Positions 1 to 5,519 of a stretch of DNA of 5,519 nt are shown here, piece after piece. Origin of the DNA: an uncultured Verrucomicrobiota bacterium (GTDB taxonomy: Bacteria > Verrucomicrobiota > Kiritimatiellia > RFP12 > UBA1067); assembly GCA_946543025.1 (NCBI GenBank), contig CAMNLN010000245.1, positions 1 to 5,519 on the forward strand, written 5' to 3'. The notes below the pieces were generated by a model that was not told the origin of the DNA, ran no database searches, and saw only the letters and a list, made by a program, of their open reading frames with translations. Made by a program: the position numbers and the translations under genes. Every line of letters starts with the position of its first letter. Position 1 is the stretch's first letter.

Positions 1-94
1 AGCACGCCACGGTGAAGCCCTTCGACTCCATGTTCATGATGAGGTTCTCGCCCATGACGGCGAGGCCAATGAGGCCGATGTCAGCTTTCTTCAT
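1..94 (-). CDS. gnd: 6-phosphogluconate dehydrogenase, decarboxylating (N-terminal fragment)
   Basis: Only the first 31 codons are present; the gene runs off the left edge. The start ATG (94-92) is followed by MKKADIGLIGLAVMGENL and then NMESKGFTV. This matches the N-terminus of bacterial 6-phosphogluconate dehydrogenase almost residue for residue (E. coli Gnd has IGVVGMAVMGRNL...NIESRGYTV). The Gly7/Gly10/Gly15 stretch is the start of the Rossmann fold that binds NADP+. The full enzyme, usually about 470-490 aa and cytoplasmic, oxidatively decarboxylates 6-phosphogluconate to ribulose 5-phosphate in the pentose phosphate pathway. The start is supported by an AAAGGA site 4 nt upstream. No signal peptide is seen. 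It lies 111 nt downstream of the beta-helix gene and has its own promoter, so it is probably not part of the polysaccharide operon. The identity is recognised from a short stretch, but that stretch is very characteristic. Confidence 0.9.
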   Translation of the reverse strand, partial: MKKADIGLIGLAVMGENLIMNMESKGFTVAC

Positions 95-98
95 TTTT

Positions 99-104
99 TC
101 CTTT
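99..104 (-). promoter_or_regulatory. Ribosome binding site of gnd
   Basis: On the minus strand AAAGGA lies 4 nt before the ATG at 94. The spacing is somewhat short, but the match to the Shine-Dalgarno core is good, and it fixes the start of a gene too truncated to judge by length. Confidence 0.7.
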
Positions 105-136
105 CGATTCGATGCGCAAAATCCGAAAACGCCGAC

Positions 137-166
137 ATTCTACCATAATGCGGCGCACCTCGGCAA
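137..166 (-). promoter_or_regulatory. Predicted sigma70-type promoter for gnd
   Basis: Read on the minus strand, TTGCCG (166-161) is followed after 18 nt by TAGAAT (142-137). The -10 box is preceded by TGG, which gives an extended -10 (TGnTAGAAT). Transcription would start near position 130 and leave a leader of about 35 nt before the gnd ATG. The promoter sits in the only real intergenic gap between the large gene and gnd (95-205). That gap holds no other clear element. In the 40 nt after the upstream stop there is only a weak 4-bp hairpin (CTTC/GAAG) with no T-run, so I do not call a rho-independent terminator; read-through or Rho-dependent termination is possible. The call rests on sequence match only. 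Confidence 0.6.
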
Positions 167-205
167 CTGACGCGTGCCACCCGCCCTTCGCCCATGAAGC
201 CGCGT

Positions 206-3200
206 TCAGTTCAGGCAGTCCCACGTCACGGGCGGCTTGCGCACGAGCGGAGCGGAGGAACCCGGCGCGGCCTTGACAGGGCCGTCCGGTTGCTCCTTTC
301 CGTTGAGCGTCACGTTCTTGTAGGTCAGCCCGTCGATGCCGGCCGCGATCACGGGATCGCCCTTCTTGACGGTCGCCGCAAAGTTTTCGAACGTCACCGT
401 GCCGATCGGCTGCATCGCGGTGCAGATGAAGCGGAGCGACTTGCCGCTGGAAACGTCGAAGTTCCTGAAGGTGATGTCCGAGATGCGGCGCACGCGGATG
501 CCGTCGTCCACGAGGATCTGCGCCGCGCTGCCGCCCTGGAACCCCGTGAAGTTCTCGAACGTGATGTCGTGGGCGTCGAGGAATCCCTCGTCGACGTCTT
601 TCAGGCAGTAGAGGTGGTTGCCGAAGTAGATGCCGTTGTGGCGTCCCTCGAGCCGGATGTCCTTGAAGAGCACGTTGCGGATCGTGTCGTCCGAGGGGCA
701 CCCGATGCGGATCGCCTGGCAGGCGCTGTTGAGCACGCAGTTCGAGACGACGATATCCTCGCACACGATCTGACGCGGCGCTTCCTTCCGCGAGCGGATC
801 GCGCGCAGGGCGAAGCAGTCGTCGCCGTCGGAGAAGCGCGAGTTGCCGATGCGCACGTGGCGGCATCCGTCGAGGTCGATGCCGTCGCCGTTCGTGATGC
901 GCTGGTCGCCCATGACGACGATCCGGTCCATCGTCACGTCCTCGCATTCGCGCAGGTACATCGTGAACGCCGCCGAATCCTTGAACACGGGCCCCGCGAT
1001 CCGCACGTTGCGGCAGCGGGCGAACTGCACGAGGCGCGGACGCGGCCCCGGCGGGATGCGCCAGAACTTCGGGTTGTTCCGCACCCGCTTGGACGTATCA
1101 TAGAACTTCGGCCCGTTGCCGTCGATCGTCCCCTCGCCCGTGATCGAGATATCCTCCGCGTCCCACGCCGTCACGAGCGCCTTCGCGGAGAATTCCGGCG
1201 TGATCGGACAGACGTCCTCTGGCATGTCGTCGTAGTCCTCCTGCCGTGCGCTGCCGCTGATCACCGCCCCCTTCTCGAGATGCAGCTCCACGTGGCTGCG
1301 AAGGCGGATCGACCCCGTCTCGTGCACGCCCGGCGGAATCGTCACGCGTCCGCCGCCCGCCGCCGCCACGCGGTCGATCTCCGCCTGGATCCAGCCGCGG
1401 TCGGCGTCCGCCGCCCGCTTCACGGTGTTCCGCGTCCGCGTGGACGGCAGCGAGAACTGCAGGTCGCCCTGCCAATGGCCATAGTTCTCCGGCGGCATCT
1501 CGGACTCCTCGCGCAGAAATCTCTCGGGGCCAAACGCACGCGTCCCGCCCGGCGCGATTTCCACGCGATACTCGATGCCGACGTCCGCCGTGCCGAACTC
1601 GTGGTCGTAGCGTACGCGGAAACGCCGCAGGATGTTCGTATCGCCGCCGGAAACGACCTCCATCAGATGTTTCGGCATCCGAACGGTCAGGTTTGCCGCA
1701 GGGCCGAATGCCGACACGTACGTCGCACGCCCGCGATCCTCCGAGCAACGCACGTCCGCCTCCTTGTGCCGATGCGGTGCGCGGTCGCCGCACGAGTACC
1801 AGCCCGGCGTTTCCGCCTTGTCGGCAAGCGGCAGCCCCTTCCCCGACGTCGGGAAGTTCGTCACGCTCGTGCGTCCCACGCGGATCGCCGCATAGCCCGG
1901 CCGCAGGTCGCCGTATTCGCAGACAGGCCCCTCGAAGCCGACGACCTTCAGCGACGGATCGTTGTTCTCCACCGTCGCCCGCCATTCGGCACCGTCGGGG
2001 CGGGAACGTTCCTCCAACACCACTTTCACGCGCCAGACCGCGCCGCCGTCGGTGAGCGTCTCGTACACGTAGCGCTTCGCGCCGCCGGCGAGTTCCTCCA
2101 TCGTCGGGTACTGACGCGCCCCCGGCACCTTGAACGGAGCGGGCGGACGTGGCTTCGCGGCCTTGCGGAGGATGCCGTAGTTCGTGCGCGGATCGCGCAC
2201 GCGCTCCCACTCGCCGTTGGCGATCTGCTGCAGGGTGACGTGCCATTCGGGCAGGTCACGCGGGATGCATGTCCACTTCACGTTGTCGAACGTGATGTCC
2301 TTGCCGTTGTCAAAGAGGACGCCCGTCTCGGCCGTGAGCGCACCGCGCGGCTTCTCGATCGCGAACTCCACGTTCGAGAAGCGCCAGTTGGACACGTTGT
2401 CCTGCGGCCGGAACTTGAAGATGGGCGCCATCTGCGAGACGAAGCGGCAGTTCGAGAACGAGACGTTCTTCATGTGCGCCACGCGCTCGCCCGCCGCCAC
2501 GGAGATGACGATCGGCGCGCAGTGGCTCGTGAGCTGGACGTTGTCGAAGCGGAAGTTCTCCACCGCGAACGGCACGGTCGGGAAGTCGGGCACGGGAATG
2601 CCGTTCCCGCGCGGCGGGTCGCGCGTGTACTCCGGGTCGAACATCTTCGGCACGGAGAAGAGGATGCCGCGCCGCGTGTACGGGCAGACGATGTTGGAGA
2701 AGAGGCAGTCCTTCACCGGCGCGTCGCCGGTCCAGCCGATGCGGATTGCGCCCTGGTTGGAGCGCACGGAGCAGTTGGCGATGGTCACGCGCTCGCAGGG
2801 ACGCGGCGCGCGCATCTGCTCCTGGTGGGAGCGGATGATGATCGCGTCGTCCTGCGTGTCGAGGATGCAGTCGCTCACCGTCACGTCACGGCAGCCGCCG
2901 AAATGAAGACCGTCCCCGTTGGGGCGCTCGCGGTCGCAACGAACGGCAAGCCCATGGATCTGTACGGCGTCGCAGTCGAGGAACCACGTGGCCCAGCCCG
3001 TGGGGTCGACGAGGCGGAAGTCGCGCAGCCTCACGTCGCGGCAGCCCATGAACATCATGCATTTGCCGGGAATCTCCGTGTCGCTCATGCGCGTCCACAC
3101 GCCGTTGACGCGCTGGTGGAAGGTCTCGGACTTCGCGTTTCCGTCGATCGTGCCGCCGCCCGTCACGGCCACGTTCGTCTGCCCCGCGGCGTAGAACATC

Positions 3201-3544
3201 GCGCGGGCGTTCCAGCGTATCGGACGGTCCCGCCGCCACACGTCCGTCGGCGGGAAAAGCGGATACTTCAGCGGATCGTCGCCGCCCTTCAGCGTGGCGC
3301 CGCGATCAACCTTCAGCTCCACGTTGCTCTTGAGGTGGAGCGTGTAGGTGCGGTACGTGCCGCCGCCGGGCACGAGCGCCGTGCCGCCGCCCGCCGCTGC
3401 CGCCTGATCGATCGCCGCCTGGATGGCCGCCGTGCAGTCGGTGGCACCGTCTGCCTTCGCGCCAAATGCCGTGACATCGTAGACGGCGGCGACGCACGTC
3501 GCCGAAACGGCCGCAGCCGCCAGCGCCATCAAGTTTCGCTTCAT
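206..3544 (-). CDS. Exported tandem GH28-like (polygalacturonase-like) beta-helix protein
   Basis: The protein has 1112 aa. A Sec signal peptide (MKRN, then a hydrophobic Ala-rich stretch, likely cleaved after Ala20 in CVAA) indicates export. Domain 1 (about 21-430) opens with YDVTAFGAKADG and an AIQAAID/AGGG segment typical of pectate-lyase/GH28 superfamily N-termini, then GTIDGN at 131-136. Its presumed catalytic residues are Asp211 (NGDG) and Asp232-Asp233 (TQDD). Residues about 440-700 are beta-rich and unrecognised. Domain 2 (about 705-1085) repeats the plan: AEID/AAGGG, GTIDGN at 805-810, Asp887 (NGDG) and Asp908-Asp909 (DGDD). GH28 enzymes hydrolyse galacturonan-type backbones by inversion with three aspartates; all three are present in each domain. 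The GHG and RIK motifs are not recognisable, so the substrate may differ from polygalacturonate. I chose ATG 3544 because it gives a signal peptide and a ribosome binding site; the upstream extension to 3772 lies inside the preceding gene and has shadow-frame composition. It is probably the last gene of the operon. Confidence 0.88.
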   Translation of the reverse strand: MKRNLMALAAAAVSATCVAAVYDVTAFGAKADGATDCTAAIQAAIDQAAAAGGGTALVPGGGTYRTYTLHLKSNVELKVDRGATLKGGDDPLKYPLFPPTDVWRRDRPIRWNARAMFYAAGQTNVAVTGGGTIDGNAKSETFHQRVNGVWTRMSDTEIPGKCMMFMGCRDVRLRDFRLVDPTGWATWFLDCDAVQIHGLAVRCDRERPNGDGLHFGGCRDVTVSDCILDTQDDAIIIRSHQEQMRAPRPCERVTIANCSVRSNQGAIRIGWTGDAPVKDCLFSNIVCPYTRRGILFSVPKMFDPEYTRDPPRGNGIPVPDFPTVPFAVENFRFDNVQLTSHCAPIVISVAAGERVAHMKNVSFSNCRFVSQMAPIFKFRPQDNVSNWRFSNVEFAIEKPRGALTAETGVLFDNGKDITFDNVKWTCIPRDLPEWHVTLQQIANGEWERVRDPRTNYGILRKAAKPRPPAPFKVPGARQYPTMEELAGGAKRYVYETLTDGGAVWRVKVVLEERSRPDGAEWRATVENNDPSLKVVGFEGPVCEYGDLRPGYAAIRVGRTSVTNFPTSGKGLPLADKAETPGWYSCGDRAPHRHKEADVRCSEDRGRATYVSAFGPAANLTVRMPKHLMEVVSGGDTNILRRFRVRYDHEFGTADVGIEYRVEIAPGGTRAFGPERFLREESEMPPENYGHWQGDLQFSLPSTRTRNTVKRAADADRGWIQAEIDRVAAAGGGRVTIPPGVHETGSIRLRSHVELHLEKGAVISGSARQEDYDDMPEDVCPITPEFSAKALVTAWDAEDISITGEGTIDGNGPKFYDTSKRVRNNPKFWRIPPGPRPRLVQFARCRNVRIAGPVFKDSAAFTMYLRECEDVTMDRIVVMGDQRITNGDGIDLDGCRHVRIGNSRFSDGDDCFALRAIRSRKEAPRQIVCEDIVVSNCVLNSACQAIRIGCPSDDTIRNVLFKDIRLEGRHNGIYFGNHLYCLKDVDEGFLDAHDITFENFTGFQGGSAAQILVDDGIRVRRISDITFRNFDVSSGKSLRFICTAMQPIGTVTFENFAATVKKGDPVIAAGIDGLTYKNVTLNGKEQPDGPVKAAPGSSAPLVRKPPVTWDCLN
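1445..2227 (-). other. Unassigned beta-rich region between the two beta-helix domains
   Basis: This covers about residues 440-700 of the tandem beta-helix protein. It begins with a Pro-rich linker (KAAKPRPPAPFKVPG, 461-475). It continues with alternating hydrophobic strands (VWRVKVVLEE, WRATVEN, YAAIRVG, LTVRMP, VGIEYRVEIAPGGTRAFG) and lacks the NGDG or GTIDGN hallmarks of the helices. The pattern suggests a beta-sandwich, of the kind found as carbohydrate-binding or accessory domains next to glycoside hydrolase domains. I do not recognise the family. Domain limits are estimated by eye. Confidence 0.45.
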
Positions 3545-3553
3545 CGCCGGTTT

Positions 3554-3560
3554 TCCTTTA
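3554..3560 (-). promoter_or_regulatory. Ribosome binding site of the tandem beta-helix gene, overlapping the previous stop
   Basis: Minus-strand TAAAGGA lies 9 nt before the ATG at 3544. Its TAA is the stop codon of the upstream GH20-like gene. This decides the start at 3544 and points to translational coupling between the two genes. Confidence 0.75.
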
Positions 3561-4598
3561 CTGACGCTCCTTGACCACGGCGGCCAGCTGCGAAATCGCC
3601 TCCATCGACTTCGCCTCGTGGATGGCGAACGTGCGCGTCCACGGTGCCATGAGGTAGCCCTTGATCCGATCCTTGTCGCAATGCGCGTCGCAGAAGCGCA
3701 CGGTGTCGGCGAAGTTCGTGTCGCAGCTCCAGTTGGAGCCGGTCGGCACCTGGTCGAACCCGGCCTTGTCAAGCCACTCGTACGCTTCGACGTAGGCGGA
3801 CCTGTCGCCCATCTTCGCGGGGTCGAACTGCGCGCCGTAGTACCAGTTGGACTGCAGCACGCTCTTGGGCATGCGCTGCAGGAACTCGTCCTTGTGGTGC
3901 CAAACGTAGTCGCTCCAGATCCACGGACGACTGCCCGTCTTTTCCGTCACCTTCGCGAACCAGAGGAAGTCGTGCCACCACAGCTCGCCCTGACGGCAGA
4001 CGGCGAACAGGTGCTGGCGCTGGTGGTTGGCCGTCTCCTCGTCGTAGCCGAGGTGGAAGAGCCGCGGACGGTCGAAGATCGCCACCGCGTCCTTGATCAG
4101 ATCCTCGCACACCTGATAGTACTTTTTCGTGGAGACCATCCGGTGATAGTCCTTGAGCCAGGTGTCGTGGCAGGCCGAGAAATTCATCTTCGGGATCACC
4201 TCGAACCCCATGCCGCGCAGGCGGGCCAGCTCGGCGCGCAGACGGTCCACGCTCCAGCTGCCCTTCACCGCCAGCTCGGGATGGCTCGGGTAGACGACGA
4301 TCTCCGCGAGGTCGATCACGATCTGGTTGCAGCCGGCGGCGGCGAGCGCGGCGGAAAGGCGCCGCCACGACTCCTCGTCGAACCGCACGTGATCCGCGCA
4401 GCAGCGCGTCAGCCATTTCTCGCCTTTCGAAGGATCCTGTCCCTCCAGCGGCACGTCCTTCCACGAGTTGACTCCGAAGTGCGCCAGATACGACCAGGCA
4501 AAGTCCTTTGCCGGGGTTTTCGCGGCCGCCGGGCGGCAGACTCCGCTCGCGAGCGCGCCGAGCGCCGTCGCCATGAAATCGCGTCTTGTGAATGTCAT
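3558..4598 (-). CDS. Tat-exported GH20-like glycoside hydrolase (putative)
   Basis: The protein has 346 aa. It starts with a twin-arginine signal: TRRDFM at 4-9, a hydrophobic stretch, then an Ala-rich cleavage region near AAA-K27. It should therefore fold in the cytoplasm before export. The body looks like a single alpha/beta barrel: NQIVIDLAEIVVYPSHPEL (91-109), FEVIPKMNF (132-140) and FHLGYDEE (181-188). GH20 beta-N-acetylhexosaminidases have a barrel strand reading VIPE-I-D-M-P-G-H and a catalytic HxGGDE motif. Here His182-x-Gly-Tyr-Asp186-Glu187 would supply the Asp-Glu pair, with Tyr replacing the second Gly. Aromatic residues (Trp226, Trp228, Trp252, Trp320) fit a sugar-binding pocket. 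At about 320 aa mature it is shorter than classical GH20 enzymes, having no N-terminal accessory domain. The gene starts 45 nt after the serine hydrolase stop and ends 13 nt before the next start. Activity on a hexosamine or another sugar is inferred; the family assignment is moderate. Confidence 0.7.
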   Translation of the reverse strand: MTFTRRDFMATALGALASGVCRPAAAKTPAKDFAWSYLAHFGVNSWKDVPLEGQDPSKGEKWLTRCCADHVRFDEESWRRLSAALAAAGCNQIVIDLAEIVVYPSHPELAVKGSWSVDRLRAELARLRGMGFEVIPKMNFSACHDTWLKDYHRMVSTKKYYQVCEDLIKDAVAIFDRPRLFHLGYDEETANHQRQHLFAVCRQGELWWHDFLWFAKVTEKTGSRPWIWSDYVWHHKDEFLQRMPKSVLQSNWYYGAQFDPAKMGDRSAYVEAYEWLDKAGFDQVPTGSNWSCDTNFADTVRFCDAHCDKDRIKGYLMAPWTRTFAIHEAKSMEAISQLAAVVKERQ

Positions 4599-4604
4599 GT
4601 GATT

Positions 4605-4611
4605 CTCCTTT
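4605..4611 (-). promoter_or_regulatory. Ribosome binding site of the GH20-like gene
   Basis: Minus-strand AAAGGAG sits 6 nt before the ATG at 4598. It is a near-perfect Shine-Dalgarno site within the 45-nt gap after the serine hydrolase stop codon, and it confirms the start that carries the Tat signal. Confidence 0.85.
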
Positions 4612-4643
4612 GTTTTTGATTTTCAAGCTGATGTCGACGGGCG

Positions 4644-5519
4644 TCACTTCCGTGCCGCGATGATCCGGCGGACAAGTTCCCGGTAGTCGGCCTTCTTCGT
4701 GGGATGCTTGGCGTTGCGGGCCGACTTGTGCGCGATCACCATGTCGAGGGCCGGCAGCACCGTGACATGCTGGCCGTACATTCCGTGCGCCGCGAACGCG
4801 CCCTTGAAGGCGTCCGGGAACTTGTCGTCGACGGGCCTCCACCACATGTACCCGTAGCCTCCGCCGTCGGGAAAGGTCGTCGCGGGCCTGAGGGACTCCT
4901 CCACCCAATCGGCGGGGACCAGCTGCTTTCCGCCCCAGTTCCCCTTCCGCAGCATCAGCTCGCCGAGACGCGCCATGTCGCGCGTCGAGAAATGGAAGTA
5001 GTAGGCCAGGTGGACGGACTTCGTGGCGTCGCCCGTGCGCTTGTGCCGCGCGCGGTCCCAGTCCTGCATCTGGAGCGGCCGGGCGAGGTCGGCGTCGAAC
5101 AGGTCGTAGATCGACTTGCCCGTCTTCATCTCCAGCACCGTCCCCGCCACGTTGAAGTCCCAGTTGTTGTAGACGAACGTCGTGCCGTGCTCCGTCTTGC
5201 CGCGCGCGCGCTTGCCCACCCTTCCTCCGGGGTTCGATGCCGGATGATAGCAGCCCGACCGCGCCGTGATGAGGTCGCGCACCGTGGCGCGCTTCTCGCT
5301 CGGCAACAGGCCGCCCACGTCGTCGATCCCCAGCTCGTCGACCGTTTCCGCGAGATTGACCGTGCCGTTGCGGACATACTTGCCGTAGAGCATGGAGAGG
5401 AAGCTCTTGCGGCAAGAGGCCGTGTAGGAAACCTCCTGAACGTCGCCGTACGCGTAGATCTGCCGTCCGCCCACCACGACCATCAGCCCCGTCGTGCCCA
5501 TCTTCCGTTCGCGGATGAA
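4644..5519 (-). CDS. Serine hydrolase, class C beta-lactamase-like superfamily (N-terminus cut off)
   Basis: 291 residues are visible up to the TGA at 4646-4644. The reading frame is open to the right edge (FIRERK precedes the first Met at 5501). The strand before the active site (GLMVVVGGRQIYAYGD) also continues to the edge, so the true start and any signal peptide lie outside. Counting from the edge, the nucleophile motif SxxK is Ser35-Cys-Arg-Lys38. The YxN motif is Tyr117-Asn-Asn119. The third active-site segment is probably AHGMYGQ around His245. WVEESL (205-210) and VLPALDMVIAHKS (254-266) are typical of the C-terminal half of this superfamily. Members include class C beta-lactamases, DD-peptidases, esterases and aminohydrolases; sequence alone does not choose among them. 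With two carbohydrate-active neighbours downstream, removal of an ester group from a polysaccharide is plausible but unproven. It is the first visible gene of the run. Confidence 0.85.
   Translation of the reverse strand, partial: FIRERKMGTTGLMVVVGGRQIYAYGDVQEVSYTASCRKSFLSMLYGKYVRNGTVNLAETVDELGIDDVGGLLPSEKRATVRDLITARSGCYHPASNPGGRVGKRARGKTEHGTTFVYNNWDFNVAGTVLEMKTGKSIYDLFDADLARPLQMQDWDRARHKRTGDATKSVHLAYYFHFSTRDMARLGELMLRKGNWGGKQLVPADWVEESLRPATTFPDGGGYGYMWWRPVDDKFPDAFKGAFAAHGMYGQHVTVLPALDMVIAHKSARNAKHPTKKADYRELVRRIIAARK

Noticed and set aside
170..205. Possible terminator hairpin after the tandem beta-helix gene
   Set aside because: The best pairing is 4 bp (CTTC/GAAG) within a distant ACGCG/CGCGT pair, with no following T-run; too weak to call.
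194..3574. Open reading frame of 1126 codons on the plus strand, antisense to the tandem beta-helix gene
   Set aside because: Its length is striking, but its translation is a monotone mix of Arg, His, Ala, Val and Asp with no motif, signal peptide or ribosome binding site. The minus strand in the same place encodes recognisable GH28-like domains. Long antisense frames are common in GC-rich genes with G or C at third positions.
3545..3772. 76-codon N-terminal extension of the tandem beta-helix gene
   Set aside because: It overlaps the GH20-like gene, is an Arg/Ser/Pro/Thr-rich shadow of that gene, and would bury a clear signal peptide. The ATG at 3544 has its own ribosome binding site.
3618..4619. 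333-codon plus-strand frame antisense to the GH20-like gene
   Set aside because: It has shadow-frame composition (His, Arg, Val, Leu rich) with no motif. The opposite strand has a Tat signal and a catalytic-type motif.
3769..5415. 548-codon minus-strand frame spanning the serine hydrolase and GH20-like genes
   Set aside because: It is an out-of-frame reading across two well-supported genes and their intergenic gap, with Arg/Gly-rich low-complexity translation.
5499..5501. ATG at 5501 as the start of the serine hydrolase
   Set aside because: The frame is open upstream to the window edge, no Shine-Dalgarno sequence precedes this ATG in the visible bases, and the family normally has more sequence before the SxxK motif, so the true start is outside.

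Overview
The window is GC-rich bacterial DNA with every gene on the minus strand. It reads right to left as a three-gene run of exported carbohydrate-active or hydrolytic enzymes, followed by a separately promoted central-metabolism gene. The bacterium appears to invest in secreted, polysaccharide-directed enzymes. A Tat-exported GH20-like protein beside a large parallel beta-helix protein recalls the Verrucomicrobiota/Kiritimatiellota/Lentisphaerota (PVC) group, often met in gut or rumen metagenomes. No phylogenetic marker is complete here, so that placement is only an inference.

Layout in transcription order. (1) 5519-4644: C-terminal part of a serine hydrolase of the class C beta-lactamase/esterase superfamily; its N-terminus lies beyond the right edge. 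(2) 4598-3558: a 346-aa Tat-exported protein with a GH20-like (beta-hexosaminidase-like) Asp-Glu motif. (3) 3544-206: a 1112-aa Sec-exported protein carrying two separate GH28-like right-handed beta-helix domains joined by a beta-rich region I cannot identify. (4) 205-95: a short intergenic gap with a good sigma70-type promoter. (5) 94-1: the first 31 codons of 6-phosphogluconate dehydrogenase (gnd), leaving the window on the left.

Genes 1-3 are separated by only 45 and 13 nt, share a similar AAAGGA-type ribosome binding site (seen for genes 2 and 3), and probably form one operon. The natural reading is a small degradation cluster for a plant or host polysaccharide. The double beta-helix protein would act on a uronate- or deoxysugar-containing backbone, the GH20-like protein on a side sugar, and the serine hydrolase perhaps on an ester decoration. 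No substrate can be fixed from sequence alone. gnd has its own promoter and looks like an unrelated neighbour.

The most interesting object is the tandem beta-helix protein. Both helices keep the three GH28 catalytic aspartates. Both appear to have lost the GHG histidine and the Arg-Ile-Lys substrate-binding motif of classical polygalacturonases, and they differ from each other at those places. I see no phage, transposon, CRISPR array, tRNA or rRNA.
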